64,000 nucleotides of DNA from Gemmobacter aquatilis (GCF_900110025.1 NZ_FOCE01000008.1:116530-180529), one strand, 5' to 3'. Counted from the first letter of the stretch, positions 26,925-36,397 are shown. The notes: generated by a model from the letters alone, not told the origin. Made by a program: numbers and translations.

Positions 26925-27070
26925 GGGTCACGTCTGAAATTGCGGGGTGCCAGAAGGCGTAACACCGCCGCCGGTGGCCGGGCTATCCGATTTGCGAAAG
27001 GCGGGAGGGGCGCGCGCGGCCCTGCGGGAAATCCGGGCCGGGTGGCGGGAATTTTGCAGTTTACTTGTAA

Positions 27071-27083
27071 CATTGACTCAATG
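27071..27083. promoter_or_regulatory. Perfect 13-bp palindrome upstream of RpiR operon
   Basis: CATTGA-C-TCAATG lies 45 bp before the RpiR start in an AT-richer stretch that also contains GTTTACTTGTAAC (27059-27071). RpiR-type regulators bind short palindromes in their own promoter, so this is a candidate operator. Confidence 0.5.
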
Positions 27084-27127
27084 AAAGAATCCTGACACGC
27101 TCGATTCAGACAAGCGGAGACTTGGCC

Positions 27128-28072
27128 TTGCAGCAGGATGACCGGGGCATATCTGAAGGGCTGGGCGTGGCTGCGACGGCAGGCGAATTGCGCCAGCGCC
27201 TGACGGCCGCCTCTACCGGCGGCACGCCCGCCGAGCGCGCCATCGCCTCGTTCCTGCTGTCCACCCTGCAATCGCTGCCGTTTGAAACCGCTGCCAGTGT
27301 GGCGCAGAAGGTCGGGGTTTCCGAAGCCTCGGTCGGCCGGTTCTGCCGGGCGATCGGCTATCGGCATCTGAAGGATCTGAAGGGCAGCCTGCAGGTGGAT
27401 CTGGGCGACCGCGCCTGGCTGATCGGCGACCGGCTGAAGGATTTCCACCGCCGCAGCCAGCAGGGCAATGCCGAACTGTCGCGCGCGCTGGAATGCGAGA
27501 TCGCGGCCATGGTCTCGGTCTATGAAATGGCGGCCAGCCCGGCTTTCGATGCGATGGTGAAACGCCTGTCGCATCGCCGCAGCGTCTGGGTGGCGGGGTT
27601 TCAGACCGAACGGGGCCGCGCGGCGGAACTGGTGCATAATCTGCAATATCTGCGCCCCGGCGTGCATCTGGCCGATGTGGCGGGCGGGCATTTCGCCGAA
27701 ATCCTGCTGGACGGGCCAGAGGACAGCACATTGGTGCTGATCGACGGGCGACGCTATTCGCGGCTGACGCGCGATCTGGCGCTGGCCGCGCGGGACGAGG
27801 GGATTCCGGTGACGCTGATCACCGATCCCTATTGCGACTGGGCGCGCGATGCGGTGACCGAGGTCTTTGCCGTGCCCACCAACCTGAACCATTTCTGGGA
27901 TACCACCTCGGCCATGTCGTCGCTGATCGGGCTGATGGTGAACGGCGTGTTCCGCGAACTGGGCGCGGCAGTGGAAGACCGCATGGCGCGGGTGTCATCC
28001 CTTTACGGCGAATTCATCGGGCATACGGGCTCGGCCCGTGGCCCCGGCAAATCCAATTCAGACAATAAATAA
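27128..28072 (+). CDS. MurR/RpiR family transcriptional regulator
   Basis: A protein of about 314 residues with an N-terminal RpiR helix-turn-helix (SVAQKVGVSEASVGRFCRAIGY and LKDLKGSL) and a C-terminal SIS-type domain (VWVAGFQTERGRAAELV, ADVAGGHFAEILLDG, VTLITDPYCDWAR). SIS domains usually bind sugar phosphates, although RpiR regulators beside peptide transporters are common. No ATG is available; the start is a TTG, either at 27128 (8 nt after GGAG) or at 27122. It is the first gene of a seven-gene unit: the solute-binding protein starts 18 bp after its stop. Confidence 0.87.
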   Translation: MQQDDRGISEGLGVAATAGELRQRLTAASTGGTPAERAIASFLLSTLQSLPFETAASVAQKVGVSEASVGRFCRAIGYRHLKDLKGSLQVDLGDRAWLIGDRLKDFHRRSQQGNAELSRALECEIAAMVSVYEMAASPAFDAMVKRLSHRRSVWVAGFQTERGRAAELVHNLQYLRPGVHLADVAGGHFAEILLDGPEDSTLVLIDGRRYSRLTRDLALAARDEGIPVTLITDPYCDWARDAVTEVFAVPTNLNHFWDTTSAMSSLIGLMVNGVFRELGAAVEDRMARVSSLYGEFIGHTGSARGPGKSNSDNK

Positions 28073-28090
28073 CCAACAGAGAGGACCGAC

Positions 28091-29668
28091 ATGACCCTGA
28101 GTTTCCGCAAGACCCTGCTGTCCGCCAGCGTCAGCCTCGCGGCACTGCTCGCCGCGCAGGGCGCTTTGGCGCAAGAGGCGGTCTTCGTGCTGAACACCAG
28201 CGAGGTGGGCGCGCCGACCTATAACCCGATCAAGGCCACCAACCTGAACAAGGCGACCACGCTGCTGTTTGACCGCCTTGTCAGCCAGGCCGCCGATCTG
28301 TCCTATCACCCCTGGCTGGCCGAAAGCTGGGAAGAAGCGCCCGACGGCATGTCCTGGACCTTTCATCTGAAGAAGGGCGTGACCTTCCACAATGGCGAAC
28401 CGTTCACCGCCGAAACCATTGCCAAATGGCTGGACCTGTTCAAGGGCAGCGAGAATGCCTACATGGCCGAGGCCATCGCCGAGGTGCAGGTGGTGGATGA
28501 GGCCACGGTGAAATTCGTCATGGCGCGGCCCGAGCCGAACATGCTCTACAACCTCTCGTCCAGCTACATGTCGGTGATCGAACCGAAATCCTTTGTCGAA
28601 CTGGGCGACAATTACGGTGTGACCGAGGTTTATGGCACCGGCCCCTTCAAGCTGGAAAGCTTTGCCGTGGGGCAGGAAACCGTGCTGGTGCGCAATGACG
28701 ATTACACATGGGGCTCGCCTCTGGCCAAGAATACCGGCCCGGCCAAGATCGAAAAGCTGACCTTCCGCGAGATCGCCGAGGATTCGACAGCGTTTCTGGA
28801 ACTGAAGACCGGCGGGGTGGACATGCTGTTCGGCGTGCCCGCCGATCTGCTGGCCGAAGTGCAGAAGGAAGCCAATCTTGCCGTGCTGACCCTGCCGGGG
28901 CAGGACGTGTATTATATGCCGATCAACGTGACCAAGGCCCCGTTCGACGACATCAGGGTGCGCGAGGCGGCGGCCAAGGCGATCAATCAGGAAGAAATCC
29001 TTGCCTCGGTCTTTGGCGGCGTGGGCACGGTGGCCGATACGTTCCTGATTTCGGCGTTGCCGGAAAGCAAGGTGTCGGACGGGGCGAAGATCAAATATGA
29101 CCCGGCCCGCGCCAATGCCCTGCTGGACGAGGCCGGCTGGGTGATGGGCGCCGATGGCGTGCGCGCCAAGGACGGCCAGCCGCTGCAGGTCAGCCTGTGG
29201 ACGCAAAGCGACAGCATCTTCCGCCGTCTGACCGAAGTGGTGCAGGCGCAGCTGAAAGCCGTGGGGATCGCGGCGGAGATCACCACCTTCGACAGCTCGA
29301 TGATCCGTGACCAGTACAAGACCGGCGAACAGCAACTGGCCGTGCGGTCCTACAACTGGGACAATGCCGATATTGTCGATTGGTTCTTCGGCGGCGACCG
29401 GCTGGGATACCCCAATGTGTCGATGTTCAATGATCCCAAGGCCGAAGAGCTGCGCGCAGCGGCGATGACCGGGGCGAAGAACATGGAAGAGCGGGTGGCC
29501 AATTTCACCGCCTACCATGACTATGTGCTGACCCAGTTCCCGATGGCGCCGATCTATCAGCCGGTGAACAGCGTGGCCTATAACAAGGACCGTCTGGTGA
29601 TGCCCGAGCCGCTGAACGCCGCCGATGTGGGGGCGATTGCGATCATGGACATGGAAGTGAAGGATTAA
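28091..29668 (+). CDS. ABC transporter solute-binding protein, family 5 (peptide/opine type)
   Basis: A 525-residue periplasmic binding protein. Signal peptide: residues 1-27, cleavage after ALA. The SBP family 5 blocks are LAESWEEAPDGMSWTFHLKKGVTFHNGEPF (in part), VYGTGPFKLESF and the domain-II segment VQAQLKAVGIAAEITTFD. AGAGAGGACC precedes the ATG. Family members capture di/oligopeptides, nickel, opines or glutathione. The downstream M81 peptidase suggests an unusual peptide or amino-acid conjugate. Confidence 0.92.
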   Translation: MTLSFRKTLLSASVSLAALLAAQGALAQEAVFVLNTSEVGAPTYNPIKATNLNKATTLLFDRLVSQAADLSYHPWLAESWEEAPDGMSWTFHLKKGVTFHNGEPFTAETIAKWLDLFKGSENAYMAEAIAEVQVVDEATVKFVMARPEPNMLYNLSSSYMSVIEPKSFVELGDNYGVTEVYGTGPFKLESFAVGQETVLVRNDDYTWGSPLAKNTGPAKIEKLTFREIAEDSTAFLELKTGGVDMLFGVPADLLAEVQKEANLAVLTLPGQDVYYMPINVTKAPFDDIRVREAAAKAINQEEILASVFGGVGTVADTFLISALPESKVSDGAKIKYDPARANALLDEAGWVMGADGVRAKDGQPLQVSLWTQSDSIFRRLTEVVQAQLKAVGIAAEITTFDSSMIRDQYKTGEQQLAVRSYNWDNADIVDWFFGGDRLGYPNVSMFNDPKAEELRAAAMTGAKNMEERVANFTAYHDYVLTQFPMAPIYQPVNSVAYNKDRLVMPEPLNAADVGAIAIMDMEVKD

Positions 29669-29692
29669 CGGCCAGACGGCAGGGATACCGGC

Positions 29693-30619
29693 ATGTTCTC
29701 CTATCTGATCCGACGGGTTCTGATGCTCGTGCCGGTGTTCTTTGCCGTGTCGCTGGTGATCTTTCTGATCCTGCATTTCATTCCGGGCGATCCGATCGAC
29801 AATCTGCTGAAGGTCGGGTCGTCGCCCCAGGCGCGGACCGAGATGGAGGCGCGCTATGGGCTGGATCAGCCGCTGCCGGTGCAATACGGGCTGTGGCTGG
29901 GCCGGGTGCTGACCGGCGATCTGGGCACGGCCATCGTGGCGCGTCGCCCGGTGGCCGATCTGATCGCGCAGGCGCTGCCCCATTCGCTGCGGCTGGGCGG
30001 GCTGGCGCTGCTGTTTTCCTCGGTCGTGGGGGTGGGGCTGGGGGTGGTTGCCGCGCTGAACCGCGACCGCTGGCCCGACCGGGCGATCATGGGCGGGGTG
30101 CTGCTGGGATCGACGATGCCCGGGTTCTGGCTGGGGCTGATCCTGATGCTGGTGTTTTCGGTCTGGCTGGGGTGGTTTCCGGTGTCGGGCGCGCGCAGTT
30201 GGCAGGCGCTGGTGCTGCCGGTGCTGACCATCGGGCTGGGTGGCACGGCGCTGGTGGCGCGGATCACCCGCGTGGCGATGATCGAGGCGGCGGGGCGCGA
30301 TTTCGTGCTGTTGCTGCACGCCAAGGGCCTGTCGCCGCTGCGCATCCAGTTGCGCCATGTGCTGCGTCATGCGCTGATCCCGGTGGTCACCATCCTTGCG
30401 CTGCGCATCGGCTGGATTCTGGGCGGGGCGGTCACGGTCGAGGTGGTGTTTGCCCGGCCCGGCCTTGGCACGCTGCTGATCAAATCGCTGAGCCAGCATG
30501 ACTATCCGGTGGTGCAGGCCTGCCTGCTGATGCTGGCCATGGCGGTGATGCTGGGCACGCTGCTGGGCGATATTCTGCAAGCGGCGATGGACCCGCGCGT
30601 CCGGGCGGCGCTGGGATGA
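29693..30619 (+). CDS. ABC transporter permease (DppB/OppB type)
   Basis: A 308-residue membrane protein with about six hydrophobic helices. It begins with the DppB signature MFSYLIRRVLMLVPVFFAVS and LILHFIPGDPIDNLL and contains the cytoplasmic coupling loop EAAGRDFVLLLHAKGLSP that contacts the ATPases. It starts 24 bp after the binding-protein gene and its stop overlaps the next permease start by 4 bp. Forms a heterodimer with the DppC-like protein. Confidence 0.93.
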   Translation: MFSYLIRRVLMLVPVFFAVSLVIFLILHFIPGDPIDNLLKVGSSPQARTEMEARYGLDQPLPVQYGLWLGRVLTGDLGTAIVARRPVADLIAQALPHSLRLGGLALLFSSVVGVGLGVVAALNRDRWPDRAIMGGVLLGSTMPGFWLGLILMLVFSVWLGWFPVSGARSWQALVLPVLTIGLGGTALVARITRVAMIEAAGRDFVLLLHAKGLSPLRIQLRHVLRHALIPVVTILALRIGWILGGAVTVEVVFARPGLGTLLIKSLSQHDYPVVQACLLMLAMAVMLGTLLGDILQAAMDPRVRAALG

Positions 30620-31470
30620 GCGGACGCGCCTTGCCCGCCCCGCTGCGCGCCTTTCGCCGCCCCCTTGGGGCGGTGGCGGGCGGCTGGCTGGCGGCGGTGA
30701 TCCTGGCCGCGCTGTTCGCCCCGCTGCTGACCCCCTATGACTATGACATTCAGGCGCTGAAAGAGGCGTATCAACCGGCCTCGGCCCGCCACTGGCTGGG
30801 CACTGACGAGTTCGGGCGCGATCTGCTGACCCGGTTGATCTATGGCGCGCGCACCTCGCTTTCGGTAAGCGGCATCGCCATTGCGCTGTCGGTGGCCTGC
30901 GGCATGACGCTGGGGGCGGCGGCGGCATGGTTCGGCGGCTGGTTCGACCGGGCGGTGACGGTGGTGGTGGACCTCACATGGTCCTTCCCCGAGATTCTGA
31001 TCGCGCTGATCCTTGTGGCGATCATCGGCCCCGGCACCACCGGCACCATGGTGGCGATCAGCGTGGCCTATCTTGCGCAGTTCACCCGGCTGACCCGGGC
31101 GCAGATCCTGACCCTGAAATCAGAGACGTTCATCGAGGCGGCGCGCAGTCTGGGCGCGGGCAATGCCCATATCCTGTTCCGCCACCTGCTGCCCAATGCG
31201 CTGGCGCCGGTGCTGGTGTCGGCCATGCTCGCCACCGGCGATGCGATCATTCTGGAGGCGACGCTGGGCTTCTTTGGCCTTGGCGCACAGCCGCCGGTGC
31301 CAAGCTGGGGCGGCATGATGTCGGCAGGGTCGGCGCTGGTGTTCAAGGCGCCGTGGATCATCATCTTCCCCGGCCTTGCCGTGGCGGTGACCGTGGTGGC
31401 GATCAACCTGTTCGGCGATGCGCTGATCGCCGAGCTGGACATCCGGGCCCGGATGCGGAGGCAGGTATGA
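30616..31470 (+). CDS. ABC transporter permease (DppC/OppC type)
   Basis: A 284-residue inner-membrane permease, partner of the preceding protein. It has the OppC N-terminal segment and the block HWLGTDEFGRDLLTRLIYGARTS (in part), and the coupling loop SETFIEAARSLGAGNAHILFRH typical of EAA motifs. Its ATG overlaps the previous stop and its stop overlaps the ATG of the first ATPase (ATGA), which indicates tight translational coupling through the operon. Confidence 0.93.
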   Translation: MSGRALPAPLRAFRRPLGAVAGGWLAAVILAALFAPLLTPYDYDIQALKEAYQPASARHWLGTDEFGRDLLTRLIYGARTSLSVSGIAIALSVACGMTLGAAAAWFGGWFDRAVTVVVDLTWSFPEILIALILVAIIGPGTTGTMVAISVAYLAQFTRLTRAQILTLKSETFIEAARSLGAGNAHILFRHLLPNALAPVLVSAMLATGDAIILEATLGFFGLGAQPPVPSWGGMMSAGSALVFKAPWIIIFPGLAVAVTVVAINLFGDALIAELDIRARMRRQV

Positions 31471-32429
31471 GCGCGCTGCTGGAATTGTCGGAGGTCAGCG
31501 TGTCCATCGGCCGCGCCGCGCTGCTGGAGCGGATCAGCCTGCGGCTGGAGCCGGGCCACATTCTTGGGCTGGTGGGGGAAAGCGGTTCGGGAAAATCGCT
31601 GACGGCGATGGCGGCGATGGGGTTGCTGCCGCTGATCGGCGGGCGGGTGACGGGGGGCACGGTGCGGTTTGACGGGCAGGATATTGCCGCGATGACCGAC
31701 GGCCAGCGCCGTGCGCTGCGGGGGCGCCGCATCGGCTTTGTCACCCAGAACCCGATGACCGCGCTGGACCCGGTGCAGCGCATCGGCGCGCAGATCGACG
31801 TGGTGTCGCGGCTGCATCTGGGCCTGTCGCGGCAGGCGGCGCGGGCCCGCACGCTGGATCTGCTGACGCAGTTGCGCATCCCCGAGGCGGCGGCGGTGGC
31901 CGAAGCCTGGCCGCATCAGCTTTCGGGCGGGATGAAGCAGCGCATCGTCATTGCCATGGCGCTGGCGGGTGACCCGGATCTGATCGTGGCCGATGAACCC
32001 ACGACCGCGCTGGATGTCACGGTGCAGGCGCAGATCATCCAGATCCTTGGCGCACTGGTGCGCGAGCGGGGGCTGGCGCTGCTGCTGATCACCCATGACA
32101 TGGGCGTGGTGGCGCAGATCTGCGACCGGGTGGCGGTGCTTTACGCCGGGCGGCTGGCCGAGGAGAACGCGGTGGACCCGATCTTTGCCGCCCCGGCGCA
32201 TCCCTATACGCGCGCGCTGATCGGCTGCATCCCGCAAGAGGGCATGGCGCGCGGCAGTCTGCACGGCATCCCCGGCGCGGTGCCCGGCGCGCTGCAGTTT
32301 CCGCCCGGCTGCCGCTTTCATCCGCGCTGCCCGCAGGCCAGTGCGCTGTGCCGCGCCACCGTGCCGCCGCTGACCCCGCATGGGGCAGGCATCGCCGCCT
32401 GCCATCATCTTTCGGTGGAGGCCCGATGA
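31467..32429 (+). CDS. ABC transporter ATP-binding protein (DppD/OppD type)
   Basis: A 320-residue ATPase with Walker A GESGSGKS, Q-loop in VTQNPMTALDP, signature LSGGMKQRI, Walker B DLIVADEPTTALD and H-loop ITHDMG. The C-terminal oligopeptide-transporter extension with the PPGCRFHPRCPQA cysteine motif is present, as in DppD proteins that carry an iron-sulfur cluster. ATG at 31467 overlaps the permease stop. Confidence 0.93.
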   Translation: MSALLELSEVSVSIGRAALLERISLRLEPGHILGLVGESGSGKSLTAMAAMGLLPLIGGRVTGGTVRFDGQDIAAMTDGQRRALRGRRIGFVTQNPMTALDPVQRIGAQIDVVSRLHLGLSRQAARARTLDLLTQLRIPEAAAVAEAWPHQLSGGMKQRIVIAMALAGDPDLIVADEPTTALDVTVQAQIIQILGALVRERGLALLLITHDMGVVAQICDRVAVLYAGRLAEENAVDPIFAAPAHPYTRALIGCIPQEGMARGSLHGIPGAVPGALQFPPGCRFHPRCPQASALCRATVPPLTPHGAGIAACHHLSVEAR

Positions 32430-33376
32430 CCCCGCCCCCCCTGATCCGCATCGAAGCCCTGACCCGGCGGTTTGAAACCGGCGGCGGTTTCCTGAAACGC
32501 CCGCGCACCATGATGGCGGTACAGGATGTGTCGCTGTCCATCGCGCGGGGCGAGGTGGTGGGGGTGGTCGGCGAAAGCGGCTGCGGCAAATCCACCCTCG
32601 CCCGGCTGGTGCTGCGCCTGCTGGAGCCGACCTCGGGCCGGGTGCTGCTGGGCGACAGCGAGTTGACCGCGCTGCCGCCCGCCGCCCTGCGCGCGGCGCG
32701 CAAACGCATGGCGATGGTGTTTCAGGATCCGTATTCCTCGCTCGATCCGCGCTACAGTCTGGCCGAAGTGCTGGCCGAGCCCTTTGTGGTGCAGCGCCGC
32801 GCGCTGCCCTCCGGTGCGGTGGCGGCGATGCTGGCGGCGGTGGGTCTGCCCGAAACGCTGGCCACCAGCCACCCGCATCAGCTTTCAGGCGGGCAACGTC
32901 AGCGCGTCGGCATCGCCCGCGCTTTGGCGCTGGAGCCGGAGTTTCTGGTGCTGGACGAGCCGACCGCCTCGCTCGATGTGTCGATTCAGGCGCAGATCAT
33001 CGACCTGCTGGCCGATCTGCGCGACCGGCTGGGGCTGACCTACCTGTTCATCAGCCATGACCTTGGGCTGGTGCGCTATTTCTGCGACCGGATCGTGGTG
33101 ATGTATCTGGGCGCGGTGGTCGAGGTGCTGCCGCATGCCGATGCCGCGCCGCGCCACCCCTACACGCGGGCGCTGATCGACAGCGGCTTTGCGCCGGACC
33201 CGGCCCGCCGCCGCACCATCGCGCCGTTGACCGGCGAGATTCCCAGCCCCTTCGCCCTGCCGCCCGGCTGTGCCTTTGCCGGGCGCTGCCCCCGGGCCAC
33301 AGACCGCTGCCGCACGGATCGCCCTGCGCTGGGGGGCGATGCCGCCCATCCGGTCGCCTGTTTCCACCCGCATTGA
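32426..33376 (+). CDS. ABC transporter ATP-binding protein (DppF/OppF type)
   Basis: A 316-residue second ATPase: Walker A GESGCGKS, Q-loop VFQDPYSSLDPR, signature LSGGQRQRVGIARAL, Walker B FLVLDEPTASLD and H-loop FISHDLG. The C-terminal cysteine extension reads PPGCAFAGRCPRATDRC. It overlaps the first ATPase by 4 bp and ends 10 bp before the M81 peptidase gene. Confidence 0.93.
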   Translation: MTPPPLIRIEALTRRFETGGGFLKRPRTMMAVQDVSLSIARGEVVGVVGESGCGKSTLARLVLRLLEPTSGRVLLGDSELTALPPAALRAARKRMAMVFQDPYSSLDPRYSLAEVLAEPFVVQRRALPSGAVAAMLAAVGLPETLATSHPHQLSGGQRQRVGIARALALEPEFLVLDEPTASLDVSIQAQIIDLLADLRDRLGLTYLFISHDLGLVRYFCDRIVVMYLGAVVEVLPHADAAPRHPYTRALIDSGFAPDPARRRTIAPLTGEIPSPFALPPGCAFAGRCPRATDRCRTDRPALGGDAAHPVACFHPH

Positions 33377-33386
33377 AAGCCTTGCC

Positions 33387-34907
33387 ATGCCCTTTCACGT
33401 TCTGACCGGCGCCTTTGTCCATGAAAGCAACACCTTCAAGGCGGGCGAAACCAGCCTTCAGGATTTCCGCAATGACGTGCTGGATGTCGGGCAGGTGGCG
33501 GTGGACCGTTTCGGTGATGTGAACGAGGAACTGGCGGGCTTTCTGGATGCCGGGCGCGCGGCGGGCTGGCGCATCACCCATACCGTTTCAGCCCATGCCA
33601 CGCCCGGGGCCCGCGTGGCGCGTGCGGCGTTCGACCATATCGCGGGGCTGATCTGCGACGGTGCCCGCGCGCAGCGCGATACGCTGGACGGTATCCTGCT
33701 CAGCCTGCACGGCTCGATGGTGCCCGACTTCTGCGAGGATGGCGAGGGGGAGCTGCTGACCCGGCTGCGCGCCATTGTCGGCCCCGATCTGCCCATCGCC
33801 GTGACGCTGGACCTGCACGCCATGGCCACGCCTGCCATGGTCGAACAGGCGCAGATCTTCGTCAGCTACAAGACCTATCCGCATGTGGACATGCGCGAGA
33901 CCGGGCGCCATGCGGGGCGGCTGCTGGATGCGGCGATGCGCGGCGCCTGCCGCCCGGCCACGCTGCGCGCCCATCGCCCGATGCTGGACGAGGCGAATGC
34001 CGGTCGGACCGATGTGCCCGAAACCGCCGCCCTTTACGCCCGTGCCCGCGCCCATGAGGCCGAGCCGGGCATCCTTGCCGTTTCCGTCAACGCGGGTTTT
34101 GCCGAGGCCGATATTCTTGAGGCCGGGCCGACGGTGCTGGTGACCCATGACGCGTCCGTGCCCGGCGCCGCCCTGCGCGCGCGGGGGATTGCCGAAAGCC
34201 TGGCCGATACGATCTGGGATCAGCGCGACAGCGTGTCGAACGATTTCCTTACCCCGGCCGCCGCCGCCGCGCAGGCCCGCGATCACGATGCCACCTCGGG
34301 CCCGCTGGTCATCGCCGATTATGCCGACAATCCGGGCGCCGGGGCCTATGGCGATGCGACTGCGTTGCTGGCCGCGCTGCTGGCGGCGGGGGCCACCGGC
34401 GGGGCCTTCGCACCGATGATCGACGCCGGGGCGGCGGCGATCCTGCACCGCCACGCGCCGGGCGATGTGGTGACGCTGGCGCTGGGCGGCAAATGCGATC
34501 CGGCCTTTGGCGGTGGCCCGCTGACCCTGACGGGCGAGATCCTGCATCTGTCGGATGGCACCTATACCGGCGACGGGCCGATTCTGGGCGGGATCACCCA
34601 TAGTTTCGGTCCGACTGCGGTGTTGCGGGTGCAGGGCATCGACATTCTGGTCGTGACCCTGCCGGGCCAGATGCTGGACCTGCAACAGGTGCGCGCCTTC
34701 GGGATCGAGCCTGCGGCGCTGCGCTTTCTGGTGGTGAAATCCATGCAGCATTTCCGCGCCGCCTTTGAGCCGGTCGCCGGTCGGGTGATCGTGTGCGACA
34801 GCGGCGCGCTGGCCACGCCGCAGGCGCATCTGCGCCCCTATCGGCGCATCCGCAGGCCGGTCTGGCCGCTGGACCGCGACGGTTTTGCCCCGTCGCGTCA
34901 GGGATGA
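33387..34907 (+). CDS. M81 family metallopeptidase (MlrC-like)
   Basis: A 506-residue zinc peptidase of the MlrC family, named for the enzyme that degrades linearised microcystin in Sphingomonas. Predicted metal ligands are visible: E13 in FVHESNTF, D142 and H144 in TLDLHAMAT, and H166 in YKTYPHVDMRETGR. The conserved C-terminal domain (GVFAPMIDA-like GAFAPMIDAGA, LGGKCDPAFGGGPL, VVKSMQHFRAAFEP) is complete. No signal peptide, so it acts in the cytoplasm on what the upstream ABC transporter brings in. ATG at 33387 is chosen; only a weak ribosome site is seen, consistent with coupling to the ATPase gene. Confidence 0.9.
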   Translation: MPFHVLTGAFVHESNTFKAGETSLQDFRNDVLDVGQVAVDRFGDVNEELAGFLDAGRAAGWRITHTVSAHATPGARVARAAFDHIAGLICDGARAQRDTLDGILLSLHGSMVPDFCEDGEGELLTRLRAIVGPDLPIAVTLDLHAMATPAMVEQAQIFVSYKTYPHVDMRETGRHAGRLLDAAMRGACRPATLRAHRPMLDEANAGRTDVPETAALYARARAHEAEPGILAVSVNAGFAEADILEAGPTVLVTHDASVPGAALRARGIAESLADTIWDQRDSVSNDFLTPAAAAAQARDHDATSGPLVIADYADNPGAGAYGDATALLAALLAAGATGGAFAPMIDAGAAAILHRHAPGDVVTLALGGKCDPAFGGGPLTLTGEILHLSDGTYTGDGPILGGITHSFGPTAVLRVQGIDILVVTLPGQMLDLQQVRAFGIEPAALRFLVVKSMQHFRAAFEPVAGRVIVCDSGALATPQAHLRPYRRIRRPVWPLDRDGFAPSRQG

Positions 34908-35029
34908 GGCGGGCGCTGATCGGACGCTGATCTGGGGCTGACGGCGGGGTGGCGCAGGCGGGCGTTTTGCCGTATGCGGCGGATCATCCTGCCTTCACGA
35001 CACCGCTTGCCCCTATCGGAACCCCGCAG

Positions 35030-35905
35030 ATGTTCATCGCCACGCTTCTCACCTCGCCCGAACGCCCCGCGCTGGAGCGCACCACCGTCGAATCGCTGCG
35101 CAACGCATGGGGCGGCGGCGATGCGGTCTGGCTGGAGCCCGGCGTGGCGGCGGAATTTGCGCTGCCCGCGCTGCCGGAAAACCGCTGGGATGTGTGGGAG
35201 AGCCTGCAGGGGCTGGGCGTCGATCTGGTGGTGCAACCCGCCGAGGGCCGCCGCAAGACGCTGCTGCTGGCCGATATGGACAGCACGATGATCCAGCAGG
35301 AATGTATCGACGAACTGGCCGACGAGGCGGGCGTGGGCGCCTATGTCGCGGGCATCACCGCCCGCGCGATGAATGGCGAGCTGGATTTCGAGGCGGCGCT
35401 GCGCGAGCGTGTGGGCCTGCTGAAGGGCCTGCCGGAAGACACCATCGAGCGCGTCTACCGCGACCGCATCACCTTCATGCCCGGTGGCAAGGCCCTTGTG
35501 GCCACGATGAAGGCGCAGGGCGGCTATGCCGCGCTGGTCTCGGGCGGGTTCACCGCCTTCACCGGCCGGGTGGCCGCCGCGCTGGGCTTTGACGAAAACC
35601 GCGCCAACACGCTGCACGCCACGGATGGCAAGCTGACCGGCACGGTGGCCGAGCCGATTCTGGGCAAGGCCGCCAAGCTGCAGGCGCTGGAAGAGATTTC
35701 CGCCCGCCTTGGCATCGACGTGGCGCAGGCCATGGCGGTGGGCGATGGCGCCAATGATCTGGCGATGCTCAACCGCGCCGGGGCGGGGGTGGCGCTGCAC
35801 GCCAAACCCTCGGTCGCGGCGCAATGCGACATCCGCATCAACCACGGCGATCTCACCGCGCTGCTGTTCATTCAGGGCTATCGCCGCGAGGAGTTCGCCG
35901 CCTGA
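35030..35905 (+). CDS. serB: Phosphoserine phosphatase SerB
   Basis: A 291-residue HAD-family phosphatase for the last step of serine synthesis. The catalytic D82-M-D84-S-T motif follows an N-terminal ACT-like region of about 75 residues; SGGFTAFTG (Ser motif II), the lysine in LGKAAKLQ, and GDGANDLAML (motif III) complete the active site. The ATG at 35030 is chosen over an upstream in-frame start. It stands alone, 122 bp after the M81 gene, and its stop abuts the stop of a convergent small secreted-protein gene. Confidence 0.94.
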   Translation: MFIATLLTSPERPALERTTVESLRNAWGGGDAVWLEPGVAAEFALPALPENRWDVWESLQGLGVDLVVQPAEGRRKTLLLADMDSTMIQQECIDELADEAGVGAYVAGITARAMNGELDFEAALRERVGLLKGLPEDTIERVYRDRITFMPGGKALVATMKAQGGYAALVSGGFTAFTGRVAAALGFDENRANTLHATDGKLTGTVAEPILGKAAKLQALEEISARLGIDVAQAMAVGDGANDLAMLNRAGAGVALHAKPSVAAQCDIRINHGDLTALLFIQGYRREEFAA

Positions 35906-36274
35906 TCAGTCTGGCCAACAACTGATCGTCTGAAAATTGCCGCGGGCGTTCTGGATGGTGATGTCATATCCGGTCTGCCCGCCGCCCGCGTCTTTCAGCA
36001 CGGTGCTGACCACGGTATTGCCATCCGCCGTGATGCCGCCCAGCGGCCCACCCCAGTTGATCGTGCCGCCCTCTGTCAGCTCGAACGGATAGTCGCCCTC
36101 GTAATTGCCGTCGAAGGCGGGGCCGCGATAGGTGGTGCCGCTGATCTCCATATTGCCAAGGTGGAACTGGGACAGGCCGCAGTAATAATTGCCGTCGGCC
36201 AGCGCCCCGGCCGCTGCGGGGCCTGCCAGCGCACAGGCGGCCAGCGCCGTGCAAAAGATTCTGATCCGGGTCAT
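35906..36274 (-). CDS. Small secreted protein of unknown function
   Basis: A 122-residue exported protein I do not recognise. A signal peptide (residues 1-22, cleavage near AAA-GA) is followed by a 100-residue glycine-rich, probably beta-structured domain with two cysteines, one near the mature N-terminus (NYYCGLSQ) and one at the end (ISCWPD), suited to a disulfide linking the termini. It is divergent from the TSUP transporter gene and abuts serB. No domain assignment is offered. Confidence 0.7.
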   Translation of the reverse strand: MTRIRIFCTALAACALAGPAAAGALADGNYYCGLSQFHLGNMEISGTTYRGPAFDGNYEGDYPFELTEGGTINWGGPLGGITADGNTVVSTVLKDAGGGQTGYDITIQNARGNFQTISCWPD

Positions 36275-36397
36275 TGTGCGTCCTCCCTGATGCCCCCTGA
36301 GGGCAGGCTATACCCGCGCGGGGCGTGCGACAATCATGTGGTGCGGGGCTTTACATCCTTGCGCCGAAGGGGAAGAACGCCGCGAAAAGGGGCGTTC

